From Gammaproteobacteria bacterium 45_16_T64 (GTDB lineage Bacteria; Pseudomonadota; Gammaproteobacteria; Pseudomonadales; Ketobacteraceae), in contig MABD01000037.1 in the NCBI GenBank assembly GCA_002162955.1, positions 286,031 to 350,030 of the forward strand: a stretch of 64,000 nucleotides of DNA, written 5' to 3'. Shown here piece after piece: positions 17,912 to 26,863 of this stretch (position 1 is its first letter; every line of letters begins with the position of its first letter). Below the pieces are notes generated by a model. The model ran no database searches and was not told the origin of the DNA. It saw only the letters and a program-made list of their open reading frames with translations. A program made the translations under genes and the position numbers.

Positions 17912-18679
17912 CTAATTGCTATTCACAATAGCATCGACGAGTTCGTCGTAAGAGTGTTCGTCCCGCATGATTTGCAGAGTTCTATTAAAATCGGCCAGTA
18001 ATTCTTGATCATTTCGGTTTTTAGAAAAAACCAGGTATCCCGAATTAATACTAATGGCGCTATCTAAGCGAACAACCTTATCCTCGAGCCCTTGTTCGGC
18101 AATAATTTTACGAGCAGCTAACTCATCAACCACAAAGCAATCGATCCGACCACCGACGAGCTTCTTAAAATTTGCTACATTATTTCTAACAGAATCATCG
18201 CTAACAAATACTCCGGATTCTCTGGCTCGATCAATCGCATCGCCGTAACTCCAGCCATAATTGAGACCAACTTTTTTCCCGCGTAAGTCCGCTACGTCAT
18301 TAAACGAGAACTCTTTTCCTTTTTGTACATAAACAACCAATTCTTCATCATAGAGAGGATCGGAATAATCGTAAATTTTGACACGCTCTTCATTCATATA
18401 GATTCCACCAATACCGGACTTCCCTACTTCCCCTAGGTGTAACGCTCGCTTCCAGGGATAACCTTTGGCTTCTGCACGATACCCCATACGTTCAAACACG
18501 GCCGAGATGAGTACCGGATACAACCCCATAACATTTCCGTTGCTGGTATACATATAAGGGGGGTAAGCTTGATCAATGGAGATTTGTAAAATGTCTTCCT
18601 CAGATATTGCAGTAGTAGAACATAGCCCTAGAAAAAGACTGAAAAATAACGAAAAATAGATTTTTCTATCAATGTTCAT
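17912..18679 (-). CDS. Periplasmic solute-binding protein, family 3
   Basis: A 255-aa secreted protein of the SBP_bac_3 (amino-acid-binding-like) family. It has a signal peptide (KIYFSLFFSLFLGLCSTTAIS), then LQISIDQAYPPYMYTSNGNVMGLYPVLISAVFERMGY and DLRGKKVGLNYGWSYGDAID, characteristic of the two lobes. No permease or ATPase is adjacent, so it may be an orphan sensor/binding protein rather than part of a transporter. Two adjacent ATG codons exist (18682 and 18679); the second has AAAGGAT at better spacing. Confidence 0.88.
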   Translation of the reverse strand: MNIDRKIYFSLFFSLFLGLCSTTAISEEDILQISIDQAYPPYMYTSNGNVMGLYPVLISAVFERMGYRAEAKGYPWKRALHLGEVGKSGIGGIYMNEERVKIYDYSDPLYDEELVVYVQKGKEFSFNDVADLRGKKVGLNYGWSYGDAIDRARESGVFVSDDSVRNNVANFKKLVGGRIDCFVVDELAARKIIAEQGLEDKVVRLDSAISINSGYLVFSKNRNDQELLADFNRTLQIMRDEHSYDELVDAIVNSN

Positions 18680-18851
18680 CATATCCTTTATCCAGAAGAG
18701 CTATCCGTAGTCGATGCCTAAGTATCATCGAAAGTAAAAACCTAGCAATTGCATTTATTTATAGTCCTGTTTATACAGCCTAGCTCGCTACAATTTTTAT
18801 TTCCTGTAACCTAGGCTAGGTCTTTTGCATTTTTCTACACGATTTTGGTAT

Positions 18852-18884
18852 AAAAAAACCCAGACATATAACATGCCTGGGTTT
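18852..18884 (-). terminator. Rho-independent terminator
   Basis: The stem AAACCCAG (18856-18863) with CTGGGTTT (18877-18884) is extended by CAT/ATG. Read leftward it ends in a run of seven T. It terminates the leftward thiolase transcript ending at 18938. Confidence 0.88.
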
Positions 18885-18937
18885 TTAATGATCTACCACC
18901 CGCGCTTAGGGGTAGCTTACTCTACGGGTCTATCGAC

Positions 18938-20140
18938 TTAGTAAACTTCGAATAGTCCTGCTGCTCCCATGCCGCCACCGATACACATGGTGACAACCAC
19001 ATATTTTTCGCCACGACGCTTACCCTCGAGCAATGCGTGACCGACCATGCGCGCACCACTCATACCAAATGGGTGACCAATAGAGATTGCACCACCATTT
19101 ACATTCAAACGATCATTGTCGATACCCAATTGATCTCGACAGTAAATCACCTGTGATGCAAAGGCCTCGTTAAGCTCCCACACACCGATATCTCCTACCG
19201 ATAAGCCGTGACGTTCCAACAACTTAGGAATCGCAAATACAGGACCGATTCCCATTTCGTCAGCTTTACAACCCGCAACCGCGACCCCACGATAAGCACC
19301 CAGTGGCGCTAGCCCAAGCTTCTCAGCCATTTGGCTATCCATTAATAGTGATGCAGATGCTCCATCAGATAGTTGTGATGCATTACCGGCGGTAATAAAT
19401 CGTCCTTCTTTTACCCAATGACCATCTTTCCATACAGGATCAAGGCCCGATAAGCTTTCAATGGTGGTTGATGGACGATTACATTCGTCTTTTGAAATCG
19501 TGACTTCTTCGTACGTCGTTTCTTTGGTTTCTCTGTTGAAGATGGCCTTTGTTGTGGTCATCGGTACAATTTCATTATCAAAGATGCCGGCTTCTTGGGC
19601 GGCAGCAGTACGCATCTGACTTTGCAGTGAGTACTGATCTTGTGCTTCGCGAGAGATATTGTAGCGATCGGCAACTATTTCTGCCGTTTCGATCATTGGA
19701 ATATAAGCTTCAGGGTCGATGGCACGTACCGCTTTTGATACGCCACGGTAGGTGTTTTTGTGCTTGTTTTGAACCAATGAAATTGATTCTACACCACCGG
19801 CTACGGCAACATCGTATTCGTTACACATGATGCTTTTGGCAGCAGTTGCGATACTCATAAGGCCAGAAGAACATTGACGCTCGATGGCCATGCCTGATGT
19901 TGTTTCAGGTAATCCGCCCGCGATGCCAGATAGGCGACCCAGGTTATAGGATTGTGTACCTTGCTGTGCCGCAGCACCGAAGATACAGTCATCGACAAGC
20001 GCTGGATCGATACCGGCTTTTTCGATAACAGATTTAACAACGTGACCACCCATTGCTGGTGCTTCGGTGTCGTTGAATGCGCCACGGAATGATTTTCCTA
20101 GGGCGGTTCGTGCGGTTGATACGATGACTGCTTCACGCAT
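18938..20140 (-). CDS. Thiolase (acetyl-CoA C-acyltransferase)
   Basis: A 400-aa thiolase cleaving 3-ketoacyl-CoA with CoA. The nucleophilic Cys lies in ERQCSSG at about residue 90. The catalytic [20 protein letters not shown] and [10 protein letters not shown] blocks are intact, so it should be active. It is the last gene of the leftward catabolic arm, followed by a terminator, and is separated from the MaoC gene by a palindromic element. It could cleave side-chain or ring-derived ketoacyl-CoA; the exact substrate cannot be read from sequence. It is distinct from the FadA6-like thiolase at 25463-26614. Confidence 0.94.
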   Translation of the reverse strand: MREAVIVSTARTALGKSFRGAFNDTEAPAMGGHVVKSVIEKAGIDPALVDDCIFGAAAQQGTQSYNLGRLSGIAGGLPETTSGMAIERQCSSGLMSIATAAKSIMCNEYDVAVAGGVESISLVQNKHKNTYRGVSKAVRAIDPEAYIPMIETAEIVADRYNISREAQDQYSLQSQMRTAAAQEAGIFDNEIVPMTTTKAIFNRETKETTYEEVTISKDECNRPSTTIESLSGLDPVWKDGHWVKEGRFITAGNASQLSDGASASLLMDSQMAEKLGLAPLGAYRGVAVAGCKADEMGIGPVFAIPKLLERHGLSVGDIGVWELNEAFASQVIYCRDQLGIDNDRLNVNGGAISIGHPFGMSGARMVGHALLEGKRRGEKYVVVTMCIGGGMGAAGLFEVY

Positions 20141-20209
20141 GGGTTTTTCCTCAAATCTTGCTTGTTAAATTTGTTGGGTAGGTTTGTTGTTATCCCGACC
20201 GTGGGTATT

Positions 20210-20311
20210 GAATTGAACAATAAGGTTGTAGAACACGCGGTAAATACATCCCTATACGCTTAACACCCCCTTCCCTGGGGGCGATAGTTCTACAACCTTA
20301 CCGTTCAATTC
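20210..20311. repeat. Palindromic intergenic element, copy 1
   Basis: A 102-bp element between the thiolase and MaoC genes. The outer stem has 9 bp (GAATTGAAC/GTTCAATTC), a 3/3 bulge and 13 bp ending GTTGTAGAAC/GTTCTACAAC. Inside is a 60-base core (20231-20290) with its own hairpin CCCCC-TTCCCT-GGGGG. The core is 57/60 identical to the copy at 26711-26770, while the outer stems are unrelated in sequence but each self-complementary. This looks like a dispersed structured repeat. Confidence 0.85.
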
Positions 20312-20400
20312 GCCTCGCTATACACGTTGCTATGAATCCATGGATCGTAGCAAACCTATCAATACCGTAATTTCTCTAAAAATATTCTTACTTGGAGCCC

Positions 20401-20439
20401 CTTATTCTGGATACTTACTCTGGATACTTATTCTGGATA
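20401..20439 (-). repeat. 13-bp tandem repeat spanning a stop codon
   Basis: Three units, TATCCAGAATAAG, TATCCAGAGTAAG and TATCCAGAATAAG on the minus strand. The first contains the last codons and TAA stop of the MaoC gene. Confidence 0.85.
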
Positions 20440-20886
20440 GTACCGAGAGATCGTATCCACAACACAACCAGGACGCTCACTGCCTTCAATTTCTACAGTG
20501 ACGCGAATAGTGGCTTGTACGCCGCCTTTTACATTTTCTACTTGAACAAGTTCACCGACGCCACGTACACGGGAGTCAACTTTAACGGCGGATGGAAAAC
20601 GAATTTTCTCACAACCGTAGTTAACGCCCATGCTAATACCTTGCACATCAACGATCTCAGGTAAAAACATATTGACCAGTGACAACGTAAGATATCCGTG
20701 GGCAATAGTGGTGCCAAAGGTGCCTTCTTTGGCTTTAACCGGATCAACGTGAATCCACTGATGATCGCCGGTTGCATCGGCAAATAAATTAATACGATCT
20801 TGATCGATAGTCAGCCATTCGCTTTCCCCTAAGCGGGTACCCACGGCGGCTTCTAGATCAAGCGGGGTTTTGAATACGGTAGTCAT
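20428..20886 (-). CDS. MaoC-like (R)-specific enoyl-CoA hydratase
   Basis: A 152-aa hot-dog-fold hydratase adding water to enoyl-CoA. The hydratase-2 motif is intact: LFADATGDHQWIHVDPVKA, with catalytic Asp and His at about residues 37-46, and then FGTTIAHGYLTLSL. It lies 15 bp after ipdF and probably provides a hydration step in steroid side-chain or ring-remnant beta-oxidation. The last residues and the stop lie in a 13-bp tandem repeat. Confidence 0.92.
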   Translation of the reverse strand: MTTVFKTPLDLEAAVGTRLGESEWLTIDQDRINLFADATGDHQWIHVDPVKAKEGTFGTTIAHGYLTLSLVNMFLPEIVDVQGISMGVNYGCEKIRFPSAVKVDSRVRGVGELVQVENVKGGVQATIRVTVEIEGSERPGCVVDTISRYYPE

Positions 20887-20901
20887 GAGTGATTTTCTCG
20901 C

Positions 20902-21693
20902 TTATGAACGTTGACTTGAGCAAGAAACGATTTCGCCCGTCAAATAGCTAGAGTAATCTGACGCAAGGAAGATCATGATATTTGCCACTTCCCATACTTC
21001 AGCACCACGGCCGTAGGCTTCTTTACCTTCGAGCTCCGCTAGCAAGTCAGCAGGGCAGGATTTTTTCAGCATCGGGTGTACGGCAAGAGACGGTGAGACG
21101 GCGTTAATACGCACACCAAATTCAGCCGCTTCTAATGCTGCACATCGAGTTAACGCCATCACACCGGCTTTCGCGGCGGCATAATGCGACTGTTCTGTCT
21201 GCGCTCTCCAACCCAGTACTGAAGCATTGTTAACGATAACACCGCCGTTACCACGGGCTTTCATGACTTTCATCATATAGCGAGTCATACGCATGGTGCC
21301 GTTCAGGGTTACGTCAATAACTTTCATCCACTCATCATCTTCCATATCGATAAGTAATTTAGACGTTCCCAGCCCGGCGTTGTTAATCAGTACGTCAACA
21401 CCTTGTAGCTTATCTTCAGCAAAATCGATAAGTGCGCGCACATCATCTTCAACCGCTACATTACAGATCAAGCCAAATACGTTTTCTAGGCCAGTCTCTT
21501 CTTTCAGTTTCGCAACCGAAGCTTCAAGCCGACCTTCATGAATATCGCTTATCACGATACCGCGACAACCTTCTTCTACGGCACGTTTCGCCGCAGAAAA
21601 TCCGATACCAGCACCGGCAGATGCCGTAATAAGTACTGAACGACCTTTCAGTAATCCGTGGCCTTCAACATACGTAGGGTTATGAATATCCAT
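20902..21693 (-). CDS. ipdF: IpdF-like short-chain dehydrogenase
   Basis: A 263-aa SDR strongly resembling mycobacterial IpdF (Rv3559c), an oxidoreductase for the hydroxylated HIP-CoA intermediate in C/D-ring degradation. The nucleotide-binding turn is VLITASAGAGIGFSAAKRAVEEG, and NNAG and the catalytic SVLGWRAQTEQSHYAAAKAGVMALTRC are intact. The SDYSSYLTGEIVS ending is IpdF-like. It sits between the FadE30-like dehydrogenase and MaoC genes, matching the functional context. Confidence 0.88.
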   Translation of the reverse strand: MDIHNPTYVEGHGLLKGRSVLITASAGAGIGFSAAKRAVEEGCRGIVISDIHEGRLEASVAKLKEETGLENVFGLICNVAVEDDVRALIDFAEDKLQGVDVLINNAGLGTSKLLIDMEDDEWMKVIDVTLNGTMRMTRYMMKVMKARGNGGVIVNNASVLGWRAQTEQSHYAAAKAGVMALTRCAALEAAEFGVRINAVSPSLAVHPMLKKSCPADLLAELEGKEAYGRGAEVWEVANIMIFLASDYSSYLTGEIVSCSSQRS

Positions 21694-21766
21694 GATCTTC
21701 TCACTTATTAATAAAATAGTTTGTCAATTACCACATGGTTTTCGCGGCGTTTATCTAGCGGGCTAT

Positions 21767-22969
21767 TTACTTGGCCGCTATCTTTGGCTCTTTAGGCATG
21801 CCCAAACCACGTTCCGCAATGATGTTTCTTTGTATCTCGTTGGTGCCGCCGTAAATCGTGTCGGAACGCACAAACAAATACATGGACTGCAAACGGGTAA
21901 GTCCATACTCACCGTCATCCAATATCTGACTTTCAGGCCCAAGCACATCCATCGCTAATTCACCCATATCCCGATGCCAGGTGGCCCAGAATAATTTGTA
22001 GATCAACGCTTCTTTTTGCAAGCTACCATCGCTACCACCTTGGCCTGACAGCATCCGCATGGAGTTATAACGCATGATTTTTAGTTCAGCGTGAGCTTTT
22101 GCAATACGCTGACGAATAGCGGGATCAGTATTCGCACCATTGTCTTTCGCGATACGAATAATTTCGTTGAGTTCGTTTTGAAATTGCATTTGCTGACCCA
22201 GGGTTGATACCCCGCGCTCAAAGCCTAACAATCCCATCGCGACCTTCCACCCTTCTCCCGGCGCGCCAACAATATCTTCCGCTTCACATTCGGCGTCGTC
22301 GAAAAAGACTTCGTTAAATTCACTGGTACCGGTGATTTGCTGGATCGGTCGAATCTCAATACCTGGCTGGTCCATCTTCATTAAGAAGAAGCCCAACCCT
22401 TTATGAGCAACTGAATTAGGATCGGTACGCGCAATCACGAAAATATAATCCGCTTCCTGCGCCAGCGAGGTCCATACCTTTTGACCGTTGATAACCCACT
22501 TACCGGTATCTTCGTTAAACCGAGCCTTGGTTTTTACGTTGGCCAAATCAGATCCAGCACCTGGCTCAGAATAGCCCTGACACCACAATTCTTTACCGGC
22601 AACGATACCGGGTAAGTATTTTTTCTTTTGCTCATCAGAGCCAAACGCAATGATCGTTGGACCCGCCAGACCTTCACCAATATGACCAACATGGCCTGGT
22701 GCGCCGACACGAGCATACTCTTCGTTAAAGATTACCTGTTGCTCAATGGAGCAACCACGACCACCTTGCTCTTTCGGCCAACCCACACAGGTCCAACCGC
22801 CTTGCGCTAACTTTTGTTCCCACTTCTTTCGCTCTTCTGGGAACATATGTTCATCCCCAGGGCCACCGCGAAAACGTAACTGTTCAAATTCGCCGGTCAG
22901 ATTGTCCTTCAACCATGTCGCCACTTCACCACGAAACAACTCGTCTTCGGCACTGAAATTCAATTTCAT
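21767..22969 (-). CDS. fadE30: FadE30-like acyl-CoA dehydrogenase
   Basis: A 400-aa FAD-dependent acyl-CoA dehydrogenase. Its N-terminal half (LTGEFEQLRFRGGPGDEH, CVGWPKEQGGRG, LWCQGYSEPGAGSDLANVKTKA) and C-terminal phrases (GFERGVSTLGQQ, DTIYGGTNEIQRNIIAERGLG) track mycobacterial FadE30 (Rv3560c), which dehydrogenates a HIP-CoA-derived thioester. It is 24 bp downstream of another dehydrogenase gene and 73 bp ahead of ipdF. The pairing of two different dehydrogenases suggests heteromeric complexes are possible, but FadE30 itself is assigned from similarity. Confidence 0.87.
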   Translation of the reverse strand: MKLNFSAEDELFRGEVATWLKDNLTGEFEQLRFRGGPGDEHMFPEERKKWEQKLAQGGWTCVGWPKEQGGRGCSIEQQVIFNEEYARVGAPGHVGHIGEGLAGPTIIAFGSDEQKKKYLPGIVAGKELWCQGYSEPGAGSDLANVKTKARFNEDTGKWVINGQKVWTSLAQEADYIFVIARTDPNSVAHKGLGFFLMKMDQPGIEIRPIQQITGTSEFNEVFFDDAECEAEDIVGAPGEGWKVAMGLLGFERGVSTLGQQMQFQNELNEIIRIAKDNGANTDPAIRQRIAKAHAELKIMRYNSMRMLSGQGGSDGSLQKEALIYKLFWATWHRDMGELAMDVLGPESQILDDGEYGLTRLQSMYLFVRSDTIYGGTNEIQRNIIAERGLGMPKEPKIAAK

Positions 22970-22993
22970 AATTCTATCCTCTGACTGTTGTCA

Positions 22994-24184
22994 TTAATCC
23001 AAGAGTAAACTTGCGATACGTTCACGATGATACGCGCCATTACCCAATTGATGCTCAGTCGCTTTTGCACGTTTAAAGTGCAAGTGCACATCGTATTCCC
23101 AGGTAAAGCCAACGCCACCATGCATCTGAATACTATCACCGGCATTTTTGAAGTACGTGTCAGAGCAGTAGGATTTTGCAATGCTTGCCGCTTCTGGCAA
23201 CTCTGCAGAAAACTCACCGTCGGTATTACCGGTTGCCGCAAGATCAAAGGCATCCTGTGCAACACATGCAGCGTAATACACACCAGAACGTGCCACTTCA
23301 ACACGGGTCATCATATCGGCAGCCATATGCTTGATCGCCTGGAAACCCGCTATCGGTCGATTAAACTGGGTTCGCTCTTTGGTGTACTCTACCGTCATAT
23401 CCATAATCTGTTGCGCACCACCCATTTGCTCGGCGGCAAGTGCTACGGTGGCTAAATCAATCACAGTAGACAGTTCAGTCCAGGCTTCACCTTCTTTTGA
23501 CATTAACGCAGACGCTGACACTGTTACGTTATCCAGCACAATTTCTGCCTGTTTACGCGTCTGATCCATTGTCTTCAATAACGTACGCTGAACACCCGCA
23601 GTATCACTGGGAATCACGAATAAGCTCACACCATCACGACCAACAGACCCCGCTGTCCGCGCAGCAATCACAAGAATATCTGCACTCGCACCGTCGGGTA
23701 CAAAACGCACGGTGCCGTTTAACACAAATTCATCACCGGAAGACGTGGCAACCACATCAATGGTCTGCGCCCCCCATTGTCCGCCACTACGGGCGGCAGA
23801 CAATCCGGTATACGCTAAGGTAGCCGTCTTGCCTTCGCATATCTGTGGCAAGTACAACGCTTTTTGTTCTTCAGTACCGGCAATAATCAGCGCATTCGCA
23901 CCTAAACACACGGTGGAAAAGAAAGGCGAACATAAGAGAAAACGCCCCATCTGTTCCATCATGGCGACCAGCTCAACATAACCAAGACCCATGCCACCAA
24001 ACTCTTCAGGAATGTGAATCGCTTGCCAATATAAATCCGTGCAAATCGTCTTCCACAGATCGGCATCAAAACCTGCATCTGTTGCCATTGCAGTTCGAAT
24101 AGCTTCACTGGTGGAGACTTCTTTTAGAAATGATTCCGCTGTGTCGCGAATCATTAACTGTTCTTCAGTGAATGCAAATTCCAT
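22994..24184 (-). CDS. Acyl-CoA dehydrogenase
   Basis: A 396-aa acyl-CoA dehydrogenase with a regular N-terminal domain (MEFAFTEEQLMIRDTAESFL) and HIPEEFGGMGLGYVELVAMMEQMGRFL. The C-terminal FAD-binding segment has TKERTQFNRPIAGFQAIKHMAADM and QMHGGVGFTWEYDVHLHFKRAKA. It is the second partner type common in steroid alpha2beta2 dehydrogenases. The ATG at 24184 has a strong GGAGG five bases upstream; the frame's upstream start at 24196 lies before that site. The substrate is probably a steroid-derived acyl-CoA. Confidence 0.9.
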   Translation of the reverse strand: MEFAFTEEQLMIRDTAESFLKEVSTSEAIRTAMATDAGFDADLWKTICTDLYWQAIHIPEEFGGMGLGYVELVAMMEQMGRFLLCSPFFSTVCLGANALIIAGTEEQKALYLPQICEGKTATLAYTGLSAARSGGQWGAQTIDVVATSSGDEFVLNGTVRFVPDGASADILVIAARTAGSVGRDGVSLFVIPSDTAGVQRTLLKTMDQTRKQAEIVLDNVTVSASALMSKEGEAWTELSTVIDLATVALAAEQMGGAQQIMDMTVEYTKERTQFNRPIAGFQAIKHMAADMMTRVEVARSGVYYAACVAQDAFDLAATGNTDGEFSAELPEAASIAKSYCSDTYFKNAGDSIQMHGGVGFTWEYDVHLHFKRAKATEHQLGNGAYHRERIASLLLD

Positions 24185-24280
24185 AACTACCTCCAAACCA
24201 TCGATGTGTTAGCACATCAAATAAAAACGGGTATCCGCTAAGCAGTGAGGTGCCGCGAATACCCTAAAACTTACTGGGGT

Positions 24281-25162
24281 TTACGCCCCATAGACTTTTT
24301 GTGCAGGGACTTCGCTGGCAAGCAACTCATCCATCGCTCCGGCAATTTCAGCTGGCGTCCACTTATCACCTTTATCAACACCCTTGGTGCTCTTCCAACC
24401 ATCAGCGATAGAGATCTTTCCACCTTCAGCTTCAAAGATACGACCCGTCACACCAGAAGACTGCTCACTACCCAACCACACAACCAATGGCGCAACGTTA
24501 GCCGGATCATAATAATCAAAGCTGCCATCTTCTGGCTTCTTCATCATGTCAGCAAACACATCTTCGGTCATGCCGGTACGGCCAGCAGGCGCAAGACCAT
24601 TCGCAGTAATTCCGTAACGTCCCAACTCAGCAGACTGGTTTAAAGTAAGCGATGCGATACCGCCTTTTGCTGCCGCATAGTTGGATTGACCAACAGAACC
24701 ATTTAAGCCGGCACCCGATGATGTATTAATAATACGCGCATCGACTTTATTACCTTGCTTGCTCTGGTCTCTCCAATAATGAACCGCATGGCTAGCAATA
24801 CAGAAGTGTCCTTTAAGATGAACGGCAATTACCGTATCCCACTCTGCTTCTGTCATTGAGGCAAACATTCGATCACGACAAACACCGGCGTTATTCACAA
24901 CCGCGTGTAAACCACCAAACGTCTCAACCGCTTGCTTCACGGCATTTTCAGAATCAGCATAGTTGGTAATATCAGAGGTATTAACAATCGCTTCGCCACC
25001 GGCGGCTAGGATCGAATCAACCGTGCTTTGCGCCGCCGCTGCATTGATATCATTCACCACAACCTTTGCACCTTCTGCGGCAAATGCGTGCGCGTAAGAC
25101 GCCCCTAAACCACCACCGGCACCTGTAATAATAACCACACGATCTTGGCAAATTCCTGACAT
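24281..25162 (-). CDS. SDR dehydrogenase, Hsd4A/MFE-2-like
   Basis: A 293-aa short-chain dehydrogenase resembling the dehydrogenase part of peroxisomal multifunctional enzyme 2 and actinobacterial Hsd4A, which oxidises 3-hydroxyacyl-CoA and 17beta-hydroxysteroids. The cofactor turn is VVIITGAGGGLGASYAHAFAAEGAKVVVND, with VNNAGVCRDRMF and the catalytic INTSSGAGLNGSVGQSNYAAAKGG. In this cluster it likely works in side-chain beta-oxidation or 17-hydroxysteroid oxidation. It has a GAGG ribosome site and is separated from the FadA6-like gene by a palindromic element. Confidence 0.85.
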   Translation of the reverse strand: MSGICQDRVVIITGAGGGLGASYAHAFAAEGAKVVVNDINAAAAQSTVDSILAAGGEAIVNTSDITNYADSENAVKQAVETFGGLHAVVNNAGVCRDRMFASMTEAEWDTVIAVHLKGHFCIASHAVHYWRDQSKQGNKVDARIINTSSGAGLNGSVGQSNYAAAKGGIASLTLNQSAELGRYGITANGLAPAGRTGMTEDVFADMMKKPEDGSFDYYDPANVAPLVVWLGSEQSSGVTGRIFEAEGGKISIADGWKSTKGVDKGDKWTPAEIAGAMDELLASEVPAQKVYGA

Positions 25163-25309
25163 GATATTTCCTCACTCAATTCTGGTAGCAACTCGCTACG
25201 TATTCTTCTCATTGCTTTGCCTTAATGGTCGGCAGAGCAGATAAATTCGATTTGCGCTTCTTAACGCAAGCTTTTTAACCGCGAGTCTCTCAGATGACAC
25301 TACGCACAA

Positions 25310-25415
25310 GAGCAAACGCGTTTTTGGCTTTTCAGACCATCGGCCCCATGGACGGGGCCGCTGAGCTACAGGGAGGTAATTTCGCGCGCCTGAAAAGCCA
25401 AAAATGCTTTTGCTC
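25310..25415. repeat. Palindromic intergenic element, divergent copy 3
   Basis: A 106-bp element in the 300-bp gap between the SDR and FadA6-like genes. The outer stem GAGCAAA plus TTTTTGGCTTTTCAG pairs with CTGAAAAGCCAAAAA plus TTTGCTC. Its inner part (ATCG, GGCCCC-ATGGAC-GGGGCC, AGGGAGGTA) matches the minus-strand reading of copies 1 and 2 (ATCG, CCCCC-AGGGAA-GGGGG, AGGGATGTATTT). It is therefore the same family, inverted and diverged. Confidence 0.7.
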
Positions 25416-25462
25416 GCTAGAATCTACCTAACCTCACCTTGGTCTGCGGACCAACTAATTGA

Positions 25463-26614
25463 TTAAGCTAACCGCTCAATAATCGTCACATTCGCCTGCC
25501 CACCACCTTCACACATGGTCTGCAAACCAAACCGACCACCAGTACGCTCAAGCTCATGCAACAACGTCGTCATCAACTTCGTACCCGTCGCACCCAAAGG
25601 ATGGCCCAACGAAATCGCACCACCATTCACATTCGTTTTCGCATGGTCATAACCCGTCTCCTTTAACCATGCCATAGCTACCGATGCGAATGCCTCGTTA
25701 ATTTCGACTAGATCGATGTCATTTAACGTCATTCCAGCCTTTTTAAGGGCATATTCTGTCGCATTTATCGGAGCAGTCAGCATCCAGATAGGATCAGCCG
25801 CTCGAACTGACATATGGTGTATACGGGCACGAGGCTTCAAGTTATAACGTTTTAGCGCATCCGCAGACACAATCAACATCGCCGATGCCGCATCACAGGT
25901 CTGAGAAGACACCCCAGCCGTCACCTTGTCACAACCGAATAAACCGTCCAATTCCGCCATTTTCTCCAACGAAGACTGACGTGGCGTCTCATCGGTAGTC
26001 ACCCCTTCCAATGGCACGATTTCACGGTCAAATCGACCTTCTTTAATCGCATTAATCGCACGCGTATGAGATTCGAGAGAAAACTCTTCCAACTCTTTAC
26101 GGCTAATTTCCCACTTATCCGCAATCATCTGAGCTGAGTTAAACTGCGTCGGCGGCACATCACCGTAACGCTCAACCCAACCTTTAGAACCGGTAAAGGG
26201 GTCGGTAAAGCCTAAAGGCTCTGCACACATCATGGCGGAAGAAATCGGAATCTGCGTCATGGTCTGTACACCACCCGCAACAATCACATCCATGGTGCCA
26301 GACATAACCGCCTGCGCCGCAAAATGAACCGCCTGCTGAGAGGAGCCACATTGACGGTCAATGGTAGTGCCTGGCACTTCATCGCTTAAACCTGCAGTTA
26401 ACCAACAGGTACGTGCGATATCACCGGCCAACGGCCCAATAGTGTCCACACAACCAAAGATTACGTCATCATATTCGTTATCAGGAATACCGTTACGCTC
26501 AACGATATGCTTCAGTACGTGTGCGCCAAGATCTGCACCGTGTACGTGGGCAAGCCCGCCTTTGCGGCGACCTGTGGGGGTTCTTATTGCATCTACGATA
26601 TATGCTTCAGCCAT
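25463..26614 (-). CDS. fadA6: FadA6-like thiolase
   Basis: A 383-aa thiolase closely resembling mycobacterial FadA6 (Rv3556c) of C/D-ring degradation: EAYIVDAIRTPTGRRKGGLA, EVPGTTIDRQCGSSQQAVHFAAQAVMSGT with the nucleophile Cys, and SSLEKMAELDGLF. Catalytic NEAFASVAMAWLKE and GGAISLGHPLGATGTK and the ending FGLQTMCEGGGQANVTIIERL follow. FadA6 performs the thiolytic step on the ring-opened dioyl-CoA. Palindromic elements flank it on both sides (25310-25415 and 26699-26782). Confidence 0.9.
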   Translation of the reverse strand: MAEAYIVDAIRTPTGRRKGGLAHVHGADLGAHVLKHIVERNGIPDNEYDDVIFGCVDTIGPLAGDIARTCWLTAGLSDEVPGTTIDRQCGSSQQAVHFAAQAVMSGTMDVIVAGGVQTMTQIPISSAMMCAEPLGFTDPFTGSKGWVERYGDVPPTQFNSAQMIADKWEISRKELEEFSLESHTRAINAIKEGRFDREIVPLEGVTTDETPRQSSLEKMAELDGLFGCDKVTAGVSSQTCDAASAMLIVSADALKRYNLKPRARIHHMSVRAADPIWMLTAPINATEYALKKAGMTLNDIDLVEINEAFASVAMAWLKETGYDHAKTNVNGGAISLGHPLGATGTKLMTTLLHELERTGGRFGLQTMCEGGGQANVTIIERLA

Positions 26615-26698
26615 GATAATTTCTCTGTGAGAGTTTCTCTGTGTTTATTTTATTCAACGATGACAGTAGGCCGGTGGGACTTCTCGAATCGACATTAC

Positions 26699-26782
26699 GA
26701 ATCTGTTTTGGAACACGCGGTAAATACATCCTTGTACGCTTAACGCCCCCTTCCCTGGGGGCGATAGTTCCAAAACAGATTC
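26699..26782. repeat. Palindromic intergenic element, copy 2
   Basis: An 84-bp element. The perfect 16-bp outer stem GAATCTGTTTTGGAAC / GTTCCAAAACAGATTC encloses a 52-base interior; together with four closing stem bases on each side this gives a 60-base core nearly identical to copy 1, including CCCCC-TTCCCT-GGGGG. It is located between the FadA6-like gene and an acyl-CoA dehydrogenase gene. Confidence 0.88.
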
Positions 26783-26863
26783 TTAACCTCAATTCTCACA
26801 TCGAACGGTGATCGTCGTATGCTTCATGTAAACGGCACAACTGTGCTTGCTAACGAATATTAA

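Noticed and set aside
20210-20311. Palindromic element considered as an ordinary terminator
   Set aside because: No T run follows the stem, cores are conserved between copies, and copy 3 is inverted.
20401-20439. Tandem repeats considered as a CRISPR array
   Set aside because: Units are contiguous with no spacers and only three copies.
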